A stretch of DNA of 64,000 nt from Jaltomata sinuosa (Eukaryota; Streptophyta; Magnoliopsida; Solanales; Solanaceae), in assembly GCA_003996215.1 (NCBI GenBank), contig QJPP01003539.1:1-64000 (forward strand), read 5' to 3'. The notes below the pieces were generated by a model. That model was not told the origin of the DNA. It saw nothing but the letters and a program-made list of their open reading frames with translations, and did not search any database. Shown one piece after another: positions 9,865-20,829 of the stretch (position 1 is its first letter; each line of letters starts with the position of its first letter). A program made the position numbers and the translations under genes.

Positions 9865-12387
9865 ATGCATAATACCCGAAGTTCGGGGAAACAAATTATA
9901 CCTTACGACCCCGAACTTGCTAGAACATTGAGGCAGAACATGGCCGCACAACTAGAGGCAGCAAGGCTCGCTGCTGAACTGCAGGCCCAACAAAACCTTA
10001 ATGCTGGTGGTCTGCAGGACGATGGTGCACGGAATGATGATGAGCTTGATTTAGATGGAGCTGGCGCGACGGGCGCCATTATTGTCCCACCGCTACCGCC
10101 CGGAGCCAAGTTCAACATCACTAGCACGATGATACAGCTGTTGAACTTGAGAGGAGTGTTCCGCGGTGTTGCTGGCAACGATGCAAACCAGCACTTGATG
10201 AACTTCGTGGGTATATGCAAATCATTCGAGCTGCCAGGCGTGAGTCAGACAGCGATCAGGCTCAGGTTGTTTCCGTTGTCTCTGTCTGATGAGGCAGCAT
10301 TGTGGTTGACAGAATTGGCCCCCGACTCTATCGCAACGTGGGGAGAGTTGAGAGAAGCTTTCCTAGAAAGGTTCTTTCCTCCCTCTCGGATGATACAGTT
10401 GAGGGATGAGATTAGTAACTTCAGGCAGCAACCACACGAAGCACTGCACGAGACTTGGTTGCGATTTAAGAAGAAGCTGGCACAGTGCCCGAACCATCAA
10501 TTGGCCGACAACGTCTTGATGCAGACATTCTATAGGGCATTAAATTCGGCTACAAAGCCGACGTTAGACAACGCAGCAGGTGGTGCATTCATGGGACTTT
10601 CTTTTGCTGAGGCCACAACTACGTTGGACAGGCTCACCAAGACCAACAGAGCCTGGCATACACGAGATTCAGAGGTTGCAGCTAGCACCTACACAGTTGG
10701 TATGTCAGCTGAGCAGCGTAGGAAAGAGGAGGAACGCGACCAAGACATGGCGCACCTGAAAACACAGTTAGATCTCCTGACAAAGCACTTGACGTCAGGA
10801 AGTATGGAGAAGGTACAGGTTGCCAGTTCCCAAGGTATAGAAACTGAGGACGTGAATTATGTGGGGGGTTTCCAGGCCAATGGCCAAGGAAACCAAGGTC
10901 GGAACTATCCAAGCCACTATGAGAATGGTGGCTACAAAAATCGCGACCAAGGAAGCTGGAGGAACAACACCGATAGAGGTGGGTTGTATATACCACCTAG
11001 CAATCGGGACAAAGCAGGCAGCGAGGCTGAGACATCCAAACTTGAGAATATGATGGCGAAGATGCTGCTTAAGGTGGAATCGACTGACTCTGGGGTAAAG
11101 GCAATGCGGAATGAGTTATCATCATTGAGTCTGGTAGTGGAGTCACACTCAACCGCTATCAAGCAACTAGAGCAGCAAGTGGGTCACATCTCGGCATCTC
11201 TAAACCCAAGGAAACCGGGTACTTTGCCGAGCGACACCACCCATCCGAAAAATGACGCAAGCTGCATGGCAATCACCACTAGAAGCGGAAAAATATTACC
11301 GGAATCACATCCGGTAATTCATGCACAAGGTGAGGCTGCAAAAGATGATCAGGCGGTAGAGGAAGAGGACATTCCAAAGCCTGCGAATAAATGTAAGGAA
11401 GCTGAAAAGCTTCCAACGATGATGCCTCGACCACCACCTCCGTTCCCACAGCGTTTGAAAAAGAAAGCTGACGATGGCAAGTTCCTGAACTTCGTGACCA
11501 TGTTGAAAGAAATTTCGATAAACATACCTTTGGTGGAAGCTCTAGAACAAATGCCCGGTTATGCCAAGTTCATGAAGGACTTGATTACAAAGAAGCGGAC
11601 GGTAAGCTTTGAGCCGGAAGACAACCTCCATCACTGCAGCGCTATTTCCTCTAGATCATTAGTGGAAAAGAAAGGAGATCCAGGTGCGTTCACTGTTCCA
11701 TGTACCATCGGGAAGCTCAACTTCGGAAGAGCTATGTGTGATCTTGGGGCTAGTATAAATTTGATGCCGCTAGCAGTGTATGACAAATTGGGTTTGGGAC
11801 CTCCTAAACCAACGTCCATGAGAGTGATGATGGCTGATCGTTCGATAAAACGACCTGTTGGAGTATTGTCTGATGTGCTAGTGAAGATCGGTAAGCTTAT
11901 CTTCCCTGCTGACTTTGTGATCCTGGATTGCGAAGTAGATTTTGAAGTTCCTATCATCTTGGGGCGACCATTGTTAGCTACGGCGAGAGTGTTGGTTGAC
12001 ATGGAGAAAAACGAGCTGACCTTCCGATTGAACAATGAATTGGTCAAGTTTGATGTAACCAAGCTGATGAAGCGACCAAGTGACATGAGAGTGGTCGCGG
12101 TCATGAATGCCATTGAGGAACCTCCTGCGGATGTGCACCTTGAGGAGAAGTGTTTGGTCGAGACTCTAGCTGTTGTAAAAAGTATGGCGCGAGAGCGTAG
12201 ATATGTAGAGGCAGGCGGTGAAAGTAAATCGAGAAAACGAAAACACCGCAAGAGAATCTGCAAAGAAAGAGCGAAGAAGTTGTCGCGACTAGCGATGGAG
12301 CCCAAAGAGGAAGCTGGAACGCCACACTCCATTGAGTTCTCTTGTTTTGGAGACCCAGGCGGTCTCCAACATCATTCCAGATTCTGA
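9865..12387 (+). CDS. Gag-protease polyprotein of E1
   Basis: Uninterrupted 840-residue frame. The first ATG is 9865; an upstream in-frame TTG at 9859 is unlikely as a start. Residues about 100-240 form the plant retrotransposon gag domain (LWLTEL, ATWGEL, FLERFFPP, FRQQPHEAL). A charged, Asn/Gly-rich linker follows, then a probable coiled coil (about 391-445). A retropepsin-like domain spans about 605-720, with DLGA at 626 in place of the usual D[ST]G[AS] and a downstream IILGRP motif. The tail is strongly basic (SRKRKHRKR, about 787), perhaps nuclear-targeting or nucleic-acid-binding. It should build the particle that packages the element's RNA and may process itself. No pol follows. The D copy shares the layout but is broken, so this is the better witness of the family. 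Confidence 0.88.
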   Translation: MHNTRSSGKQIIPYDPELARTLRQNMAAQLEAARLAAELQAQQNLNAGGLQDDGARNDDELDLDGAGATGAIIVPPLPPGAKFNITSTMIQLLNLRGVFRGVAGNDANQHLMNFVGICKSFELPGVSQTAIRLRLFPLSLSDEAALWLTELAPDSIATWGELREAFLERFFPPSRMIQLRDEISNFRQQPHEALHETWLRFKKKLAQCPNHQLADNVLMQTFYRALNSATKPTLDNAAGGAFMGLSFAEATTTLDRLTKTNRAWHTRDSEVAASTYTVGMSAEQRRKEEERDQDMAHLKTQLDLLTKHLTSGSMEKVQVASSQGIETEDVNYVGGFQANGQGNQGRNYPSHYENGGYKNRDQGSWRNNTDRGGLYIPPSNRDKAGSEAETSKLENMMAKMLLKVESTDSGVKAMRNELSSLSLVVESHSTAIKQLEQQVGHISASLNPRKPGTLPSDTTHPKNDASCMAITTRSGKILPESHPVIHAQGEAAKDDQAVEEEDIPKPANKCKEAEKLPTMMPRPPPPFPQRLKKKADDGKFLNFVTMLKEISINIPLVEALEQMPGYAKFMKDLITKKRTVSFEPEDNLHHCSAISSRSLVEKKGDPGAFTVPCTIGKLNFGRAMCDLGASINLMPLAVYDKLGLGPPKPTSMRVMMADRSIKRPVGVLSDVLVKIGKLIFPADFVILDCEVDFEVPIILGRPLLATARVLVDMEKNELTFRLNNELVKFDVTKLMKRPSDMRVVAVMNAIEEPPADVHLEEKCLVETLAVVKSMARERRYVEAGGESKSRKRKHRKRICKERAKKLSRLAMEPKEEAGTPHSIEFSCFGDPGGLQHHSRF

Positions 12388-13900
12388 GTCATATCGACTT
12401 CACAGGTATTCCTTTATTCTCACAGCTTTTAGTTTTCATATGTATGCATTGGGGACAATGCATGAGTCTAAGTTGAGGGTGTTGGGAAACCTGTGAGTCA
12501 CCACCGAGGGTTTTTGTTGCCGATTTCTTTTCCCTACGGTGTGCTATCTAGTAGAACCGGCATGTTTAGGTTGTTGTTTTAAATTTTTTTAGTGTCTATA
12601 GCAAGCATGCGTTGTTCTTGTCTAAAAACGAGGCCCCTTGAAAAATTTTCTGGTTTTGAGCTTATGTTGAAACAATTGACTGTCTGGATCCTTGAATGTC
12701 ATTGTGTGAATATGATTAGAATGAGTATGCTTAAGCCGAGCGGTTGTTTGATAGTTGGTAGCGATATAGTTTCTTGGTGCTAAGAGTGTGTGAGATTTAT
12801 TGTCATAAATTCTTACTCTGTGCATGCATCTAGAACTTGCCCGGTCTATTTTGTTAAGTTTGAAGTTTGGTTGCTTAGGAAAGGATCACAGGCCCTTTTT
12901 GATGCAGTCCACTTAGCCTATATGACCGTCCAAATACAAATAATCCCTTTTGATCCCTGTTTGAGCCATAATTGACCTTATTCTTTCAATAACCTGTCAC
13001 CATTCCTGTTTAACTTTGAATCCCTATCTTGGCCCTGGTCCTTCCTTGGACATCGTGCACCTTAACGTAGGCAATCAGTCTAAGTTGAGGGTGGCTACTA
13101 TAGAGGTAAACCATGTTTTTGCCCTGGTCCTACCAATGGACATTGTGCACCTTGACGTAGGCAATCAGCCTAAGGTGAGGGTGGCTACTACAGTGGTAAA
13201 AGAGAAGAAAAAGAGGATGGAGAGGATTGTTGTTGAATAGAATGAAAATCCGGGTGTGCGCCTAAGAAAAGAAAAGAAAAATAAAGAAAGATGAAAAAGA
13301 TCGAAAAAGAAACGAAAAGAATTGTCAATAAAGAGGCCGCACCTGTATCTAGAATCAAGGAAATAAAAAGGTGAATAAGGATGGATAAAGTGAAGTTATG
13401 TGGTGATAAGATGTAAATGGTTCCAAGGAGGGCTTAGTCACTAACCCCTAAATGTATCCTACCTGCACCTGAAGCCTCATTACAAGCCTAAACAAGTCCT
13501 GTAGTGATCTTGAGCGGCTTTCTGAAGAACTAAAATAGAATAGTAAGGGCAAGCCTATGGTATCGCATGTGCATTGTTTGAAATCGTTTGTGAGTGTGAG
13601 CGCTTACCTAGTCCCAAATCTTGTGTGTGGGATTTCTTTGTGGTGAGGGCACCAAGATGGCTATATTGTCTATTGATTGTTAGAATAGCTGCGGGTGTGT
13701 ATGCATAATGTTCTATCATATCGGAATGACATGTTTGGATCCTTACAAGTTAGTGTTTCATACATTTATGTGCTACGAGGGAGCTTGATGTAATTGAATA
13801 AGTTTGAATAACCATGAGTTGCTATAGACATGAGTTTGTGTTCTTAGTAGAGTCGTATTATTGTTTTATGTTATGTTGCTTGAGGACAAGCGAACGTTTT
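12388..13900 (+). other. Non-coding 3' internal region of E1
   Basis: No convincing ORF, yet co-linear with the same region of D (19398-20829), so it is an old part of the family. It contains the hairpin TGCATTG-GGGA-CAATGCA near 12444, two early copies of the polypurine motif 'aagttgaggg' (12470 and 13082), a duplicated block (13031-13200) and an AG-rich run at 13200-13320. It may hold the packaging signal or be the wreck of the lost pol or env region; the sequence does not decide. Confidence 0.65.
13031..13200 (+). repeat. Tandem duplication in E1 internal region (about 88-bp unit)
   Basis: Two adjacent copies of a block beginning 'ggccctggtcct', running through 'ggacatcgtgcacctt' and 'gtaggcaatcag', and ending 'ggtggctacta'. 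D has a single recognisable copy near 20100-20175, so the duplication probably arose in the E1 lineage. Confidence 0.75.
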
Positions 13901-13913
13901 AAGTTGAGGGTGT
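13901..13913 (+). promoter_or_regulatory. Polypurine tract of E1
   Basis: AAGTTGAGGGTGT immediately precedes the 3' LTR and would prime plus-strand synthesis. The same 13 bases occur at 12470-12482, and D has the matching motif at 19385-19397 on minus. Confidence 0.75.
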
Positions 13914-15233
13914 TGATGTGACGCTAATTTACGTCACTTTCGACTCCTTTTTACTAAGAACAATCGTACGTTTTCAAGCAACCATTGTTGTTTTTGATGT
14001 TTTTATGTTGTATTTGTAGGAAATGGAAGCAAACACGAAAACGGAAGAAAATACGAGAAAAACGAAGTTCTGCCTAAGAGTGACGGCCTGAGTGACGGGC
14101 CGTCACACATGTGACGGTCCGTCACTGGGACCGTCACACCAAGGCAGACCTCCAGGTTGAACCACTGCCTAGCAGTGACGGTCCAGGCGACGGTCCGTCA
14201 CTGCCTTGACGGTCCGTCAGCCTGACCGTCACGCTTAGGCAGGGACTCAGGCGGCGACCCGCGTTTTTGGGGATTCCTAGCCCGTTTTGGATTTGGTTTC
14301 TTTGACTCCTATAAATACCCTATGTTAGGTTTATGTTAGAAATTATTCACCCATTAGTTTAAACACGTTTTTAGTTAGTTTTCGAGAGCAAGAACATGTT
14401 TCTTGAATTAACATTCGTGTTCTTGACTCGTTCTTGAGTTCTTGGTTTCTCTTGTTCTTGGATATTGAAGAGTGGTTTTCATTATATTGTAAGAATTTCT
14501 TCTCCTTATTATGAATACAATTCTCTTCTCTTTTCTTTATAGCATGAGTAACTAAAACTCCCGCAACTAGGGTTGTGGGAGCCATGGCAACCGTAGCAAT
14601 ATAGATTCCGGGTAGCGTTGGGTTCGATATATGTATTGTCACGTTGTTAATCATACTTTATGTCACGTTTTCTAGTGGGTTGCAAACATTAGAACATGCC
14701 TAGGTTTAATTTGCTTGAGAAAGAGATTAAAACCGGGAAACTTGATTAACAACAAGGATTCGAGACTACCAACTCTCGTCTTAAAGATTAATGCCGTAAC
14801 TGGATTAATCTACTTGATGTTAGGATTGAGAGCTAAAAAGCACATCTTTTTGAGATCGAAAGAAGATAAAAGGAAATTTGTTTATTTGGTCGAGAGACGT
14901 TTAGACGATACAATTGACGCAATCACATCGTGACAAGCATATAGAAAGAACCCGATTAAGCCTAGAATCGACATTGTTACAACGCCATGGTGAACACATC
15001 CCTAGTTCATTCTCTCCTACTGCTTATTTCTCTTACATAATTGTTGCTTTTGTTCACGTTGATCATAAAACCCCCCCTATTTACCGAAAACTATTGACGA
15101 CTAGTCATCTACTTCACTAAAGTCTTAATCATCACCATATTCTCTGTGGGATTCGACCCCAACCTTGTTGGGTTATATATTTGACAACGATCGCTTACGC
15201 TTCTTAAATTGAGGTGTAGTTTGAGCGTTATCA
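13914..15233 (+). repeat. 3' LTR of E1 (1320 bp)
   Basis: Begins TGATGTGACGC right after the polypurine tract and ends GCGTTATCA before TSD GATAG. Compared with the 5' LTR it has 7 substitutions and two 1-bp indels, one in a C run near 15071 and one in the terminal GCGTTATCA. Confidence 0.92.
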
Positions 15234-16937
15234 GATAGTATCTCCAAATCTTGAGTGCAAACACCACCGCTTCCAATTCCAAATCGTGAGTCGTATAGTT
15301 TCTCTCATGCACCTTCAACTTTCTAGAAGCATAGGCTATCACATTCCTATCCTGCATCAACACAGAACCCAAACTAGAATGTGAAGCATCACAGTAAATA
15401 ATAAAGTCTTTACCTTCAACAGGCAACGACAAAATAGGAGCCGTGGTCAGAAGTGTCTTGAGCTTTTAAAAGCTCTCCTCGCACTTGTCAGACCACACAA
15501 ATGGTATGTATTTCTGTGTAAACCTTGTTAAGTGAGTACCAATGGATGCAAAATCCTTGACGAACCTACGATAGTAGCCTGCAAGCCCCACAAAACTTCT
15601 CACCTCAGTCACTGAGCTAGGCTGGACCCAACTCTTGACTGCCTCACTCTTCTGGGGATCTACCATCACCCTCTAATCTGACACTACATGCCCCAAGAAT
15701 GCTACTGAAGTCAACCAGAACTCACACTTGGAGAACTTCGTATAAAGCTTTTGACGTCTCAAAATGTCCAACACTATACGGAGATGTTTAGCATGCTCCT
15801 CCCTACTCTTGGAGTAGATCAAAATATCATTAATAAAAACGATAATGAACGAATCCAAGTAAGGTTTAAACACCTCATTCATCAGACTCATTAATGCCAC
15901 CGGTGCATTGGTCAACCCAAATGACATCACTAAGAACTCGTAATGCCCATATCGAGTCCAAAAAGTAGTCTTAGGAATGTCCTCAGGCCTAATCTTTAAC
16001 TGATGATATCCTGACCCCAAGTCAATTTTTGAAAACACCGATACACCCTGTAGCTGGTCAAAAGGATCATCAATACGGGGTAGAGAGTACTTATTCCGGA
16101 TGGTGACCTTATTCAGTTACATGTAATCTATGTATATCCGCATACTACCATCCTTCTTTTTGATAAACAAGATCGGAACACCCCAAAGTGAAGCACTGGG
16201 ATGGAAAAATCCCTTATCTAGGAGTTCCTGAAGCTGAGACTTAAGCTCTCTTAACTCTACCAGAGCCATACGATAAGGAGGGATGGAAATTGGGCGAGTG
16301 CCCAGCTTCAAGTCAATACAGAAATCGATATCCCTGTCTGGAGGCATGCCAGGCAAATCCGCTGGAAACACTTCTTGGAACTCTGAAACAACTGGAACTG
16401 ACTCGATAGATGGGGATTCCACACTATCAACCCAGAGATAAGACAAAAAGGCTAAACACCCTCTCCCCACTAGCCTCCTAGCCCGAACAAATGATATAGT
16501 CCTGACCGGCTTAGGCCTATAAACACCCTCCCACTCTAGACTATCCTTACACAGAATCTCTAGAGCCACAGTCTTGGTGTTATAATTCAACACAGCATGA
16601 TAAGAGGATAACCAGGTCATGCCCAAAATAACATCAAAGTCAACCATATCCAGAATTACTAAGTTTACCTAAGTATGCAACCCCACAAATACAATTAAAC
16701 ACTTATGATAAACATGAGTCACAATCACCGACTCTCCAACCGGGGTAGAAACATGAATAGGGGAATCAAGGTTATCACATATCAAGTCTAGACCCAACGC
16801 AAAACTGACAGACACATAAGAATATATAGAACCTGGGTCAAATAGTACCGAAGCCATTCTATCACAGACAAGAATTGTATATGTGATCACCGCATCTGAT
16901 GCCTCAACCTCGATCTTCCCTGGAAATTCATAGCAGT
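15234..16937 (-). pseudogene. Element A pol, N-terminal part: protease, reverse transcriptase, RNase H
   Basis: Read right to left: aspartic protease (16890-16600) keeping the FDPGS active-site motif, a linker with PPDRDIDF, reverse transcriptase (about 16270-15673) and the start of RNase H (15432-15240, VYCDASHS-like motif), which is cut by E1. The polymerase active site reads FINDIL at 15829-15831, where B has FIDDIL, so a catalytic aspartate is lost. Stops and frame changes occur near 16650, 16115, 16040, 15670 and 15465. This element cannot have been active for a long time. Confidence 0.87.
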
Positions 16938-16942
16938 GAGCC

Positions 16943-18222
16943 TATAATGACTGGGTCCGTCATTATGGGTAGTCCAATCTTACCAAGTTTTAGAGTTAGA
17001 AAACTCTGGGTTTGGGAGTTTGAAATTCTGGGCTAGACTAGCCTCAGCCGGTTTTGGAGTGAGGTGTAGTCTAGGGAAATCCGATAAGGATTGGGTTAGG
17101 TGTCTTGGTTTGAGATAGTTTCCCATGTAGCCAAGATATAAAGGAGTCATAGGGACTTTTCAGAATCAAATTTGGGTAAGTAGAACTCCCAGAATCGCGT
17201 TTGACGTGAAGGAGTTATTTTGGGTCGTCGGAGGAAGCAGGTGGTGTTGTAAAATGGCCAAATTTGGGAGATTTCAGGATATTCTGTCTGTAACGAGCGC
17301 AACGGTCTGCCATAGTGACCTCCGCTATAGCAGTGGAAAATACCACTATAGCGGTGGTCAAGGCGGTCAACGCCGCTTAAGACCGCTATAGCGAAAGTCG
17401 TCTGCTATAGCGGGCCGATGAGATTTTAATGCAGAAACATTCCCCAAAACATTCAGTTTTCACAACTTTATTTTGGGAGAAGGGCTAGGCGATTCCAGGC
17501 GATTTTCCTCCATTTTCTTTTGATTTTCTTCCCTAAGGTAAGGTTTCTACTCCCCAATCTTCGTACTACTTTTTCTATGCGGTAGAATTACTAGGAGGGA
17601 ACTTGGGGGAAGGTTGGAATAACCTAGGAATGGTAGCATCCAGGAAAGGAAAGGGATTCAAAGCATGAATGCTCTTGGGTATTGTTAAAAGTAAGATATT
17701 ATGATCATAGGTTGTTAAATTCTCTATTTTTATCCGTAAAAATGATAGAACTAGGGAAATTAATGGTGGAAAATCTCGGAAAAAGGGTGGAATGATCATA
17801 GATGGCCTGGGGTTTTGGGATTTGGTGTAATATGGGTAATGTGCAGGCCTTGTTTGTTAATTTCATGTACTTGTATGTTATTTTAAACCAAGAACGAGAA
17901 AGGAATCCGAAACACGAGCAAGCTCGGGTTGAGTAGAGCTTGGATCATTTCGAGGTAGGTGATGACTTACGATTCCTGTGAATATTGTATAATTTTGTAC
18001 TCTTATCTAAGTGTTTGTATGAATTACATTGCTTAGGGAGGTTGTGTAGAATGTCTAAGGTTTCTATTTTACAGTCTGTGAGTGTGAACGGTGTGTTTAC
18101 TTGTTGGTTTACAAGTTGTTTGTTCATCTATTTGATTGTGGATTATTGACATTCGATTGGATCGGGTACCACGTCTGGTACGGGAATACTAACGATTGGC
18201 TCGGGTACCACGCCTGGTACGG
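16943..18222 (+). repeat. 5' LTR of B, first part
   Basis: Runs from TATAATGAC to the point where D is inserted inside the LTR minisatellite. It contains the CGCTATAGCGG palindrome cluster (17306-17423). It continues at 24983. Confidence 0.88.
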
Positions 18223-19383
18223 TGATAACGCTCAAATTAAGAAGCGTAAGCGGTCGTCGTCAAATATAGAACCCAACAGAGGTTGGGGTCGATCCCACAG
18301 GGAATAAGGTGCAAATTAAGTCGTTAGTGAATTAGATGACTAATAATCAATAGTTTCCGATAAATGGGGGGGTTTGTGTGATCAATATTTGAACAATGCA
18401 AATAATAAGTTACGAGTTTCAACGAGTATTAATCAATATGAGAATGAACTAGGAAAGTGTTCACCATGGCGTCATAACAATTTTGACTCAAAGCTTAACC
18501 GGGTTCTTTCTATATGTATATCACGATGTGATTGAATTAATGGTATCATCTAAACGTTTCTCAATCAAATAGATGAATTTCCTTTTCAATTCTCTCGAAC
18601 TTGAAAAGGTAAAATTTCTTATTTCAATCCTAAACATCAAGTAGATTAATCTAGTTACAGCATTAATCATAAGACGAGAGTTGGTAGTCTCGAATCCTCG
18701 TAGTTAATCAAATTTTCTGGTTTTAATCTCTTTGTTCAAGCAAATCAAACTTAGGTATGTTCTAATGTTTGCAACCATTAGAAAACGTGAATAACGAATG
18801 AATAACCACGTGACAACATATAAATTTAACCCAATGCTACCCGGAATCTATATTGCTACTTTTGCCATGGCTCCCACAACCCTAGTTGTGGGAAATTAGC
18901 TACTCATGCTATTAGAGAAAAAGAAAATAATAGTGTTCATAATATAAAGAAAAAGATCTTACAATAGATGAACACAAGCTTCTAGTTTTCCAAGAACAAG
19001 CAGCCAATAATTTCCAAGAACAATGGAGGAAGAAGAAGAATACGTTGGTGTCGTATTTTTCCTCTCAAAAAGTCGTCCAAATTAGTCTCTAGAAATATTT
19101 GGTAATGGATAATAAAATAACCCTAACACAGGGTATTTATAGTAGTCCAGGAAATAAAGTCCAAAAATAGAATTTTTGGAATCTCGCGTCGCGTTGACGG
19201 GTCGCCTGACGGACCATCACGCATGTGACGGGTCGCCTGACGGACCGTCATGCATGTGATGGGCCGTCACCCATGCCACCAAGATAAAACAAAGAAAAAT
19301 ACTGTAAGTCGTCACTGGGCGGACGACTTACCAGAATTTACCAGCAAGTCGTCACAGGCCCGACGACTTACCAGAATTTACCA
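18223..19383 (-). repeat. 3' LTR of D (1161 bp, rearranged U3)
   Basis: On minus it runs from TGGTAAATTC to GCGTTATCA. The first part of the U3 seen in the 5' LTR (TGATATGCC onward) is absent, and a module with 'accagaatttaccagcaagtcgtc' lies inverted relative to the 5' LTR. A TATA box (TATAAATACCC) is at about 19132-19142 on minus. It also lacks 13 bp near 18240 that the 5' LTR has. Confidence 0.8.
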
Positions 19384-19384
19384 A

Positions 19385-19397
19385 ACACCCTCAACTT
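19385..19397 (-). promoter_or_regulatory. Polypurine tract of D
   Basis: AAGTTGAGGGTGT on minus, next to the 3' LTR and identical to the E1 tract. Related copies lie at 20109-20119 and 20738-20749. Confidence 0.7.
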
Positions 19398-20829
19398 AAA
19401 ACGTTCGCTTGTCCTCAAGCAACATGACAACAAAAACAAAATGATGACTTAACTAAGAATACAAACACATATCTCTGGCAAATCATGGCCACTCAACAGT
19501 TTATTAAATTTAAATCAAGCCCCCAGTAGCACACAAATGTATGAAACGCTAACTTGCAAGGATCCAAACATGTCATTCCAATATGATAGAATATTCTACA
19601 TACACACACAACAGCTATCCCAACAGTCAATAGATAATACAGAAATCTTGGTGCCCTTACCACAAAGAAGTCCCACACACAAGATTTGGGACTAGGTAAG
19701 GTGCTCACACTCACAAACGATTTCAAACAATGCACATGCGATGCCATAAGCTTGCCCTTGCTATCCTATTTCAGTTTTTCAGAAAGCCGCTCAGGATCAC
19801 AACAGGACTTGTTTTGGCTTGTAATGTGGCTTTGGGTGCAGGTAGGATACATTTAGGGGTTAGTGACTAAGCCCTCCTTGGAATCACCGACCTACTATTT
19901 CCACTTAACGTTTCTTCGTCCATCCTTATTCACCTTTTTATTCCCTTCTTTCTAGCTACAGGTGCGGCCTCTTTATTTTGACAATTTTTTTTCATCTCTT
20001 TTTTGTTTCTTTTTCTTTCTTTTCTTAGGCACACACCCGAAATTTTCATTCTATCCACAACCAATCTTATCCATCCTATTTTTCTTATCAGTTACCTCTA
20101 TAGTAGCCACCCTCAACTTAAGCTGATTGCCTGAGTTGAGGTGCACGATGTCCAAGGAAGGACCAGGGCCAAAATAGGGATTCAAAGTTAAAAGAAACGG
20201 TGACAGGTTATTGAAAGAATAGGGTCAATTATGGCTCAAACAGGGATCAAAGGGATTATTTGCATTTGGACGGTCTTATAGGCTAGGTGGACTGCACACA
20301 AAAAGGGCCTGTGATCCTTTCCTAAGCAACCAACTTCAAGCTTAAAAAAAATAGACCGGGCAAGTTCTAGATGCATGCACAGAGTAAGAGTTTATAACAA
20401 TAAGCTCACACACACTTGGCACCAAGAAACCATACCACTACCAACTATCAAAATATCAGCTCGGCTTAAGCATAATTATTACAATCACAACCACACAATG
20501 ACATTCAAGGATCCAAAACAGTCAATCGTTTCAAACATAAGTACAAAATCAACTTTTTCAGAGGGGGCTCCTTTTAGTTCAACTTTCAAAAAGCCATGCT
20601 TGCTATAGACATCACAACACAACCAAAATTTAAACGACAACCTTAATATGCTGGTTCTACTAGATAGCACACAGGAGGGAAAAGAAACACGGCAACAAAA
20701 ACCCTCGGTGGTGAAAGACTCACAGGTATCCCAACAGCACCCTCAACTTAGACTCATGCATTGTCCCTAATGCATACATGTGAAAGCTAAAACTGTGAGA
20801 GAAAGGAATACCTGTGAAGCCCATAGGAC
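19398..20829 (-). other. Non-coding 3' internal region of D
   Basis: Co-linear with 12388-13900 of E1, including the hairpin TGCATTA-GGGA-CAATGCA near 20756-20773 and the internal polypurine copies. ORFs in it are short and not conserved in E1. No gene seen. Confidence 0.65.

Larger units (their letters stand above)
8422..15233 (+). mobile_element. Element E1: gag-protease-only LTR retrotransposon (TR-GAG type, Athila-like)
   Basis: Complete element of 6812 bp with 1320-bp LTRs that begin TG and end CA, and 5-bp TSDs GATAG (8417-8421, 15234-15238). Order: LTR, tRNA-Asp primer site, gag-protease ORF, 1.5-kb non-coding region, polypurine tract, LTR. No reverse transcriptase, RNase H or integrase is present in any frame, so it must be mobilised in trans. 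By eye the LTRs differ by 7 substitutions and two 1-bp indels, about 0.5 percent. At the commonly used grass rate of 1.3e-8 this means roughly 0.2 million years (inference). Plant elements of this design are known as TR-GAGs. Confidence 0.85.

Noticed and set aside
10682..12332. Minus-strand ORFs opposite E1 gag (up to 233 codons)
   Set aside because: Shadows of a conserved coding region on the other strand; same for the plus-strand ORFs opposite D's gag.
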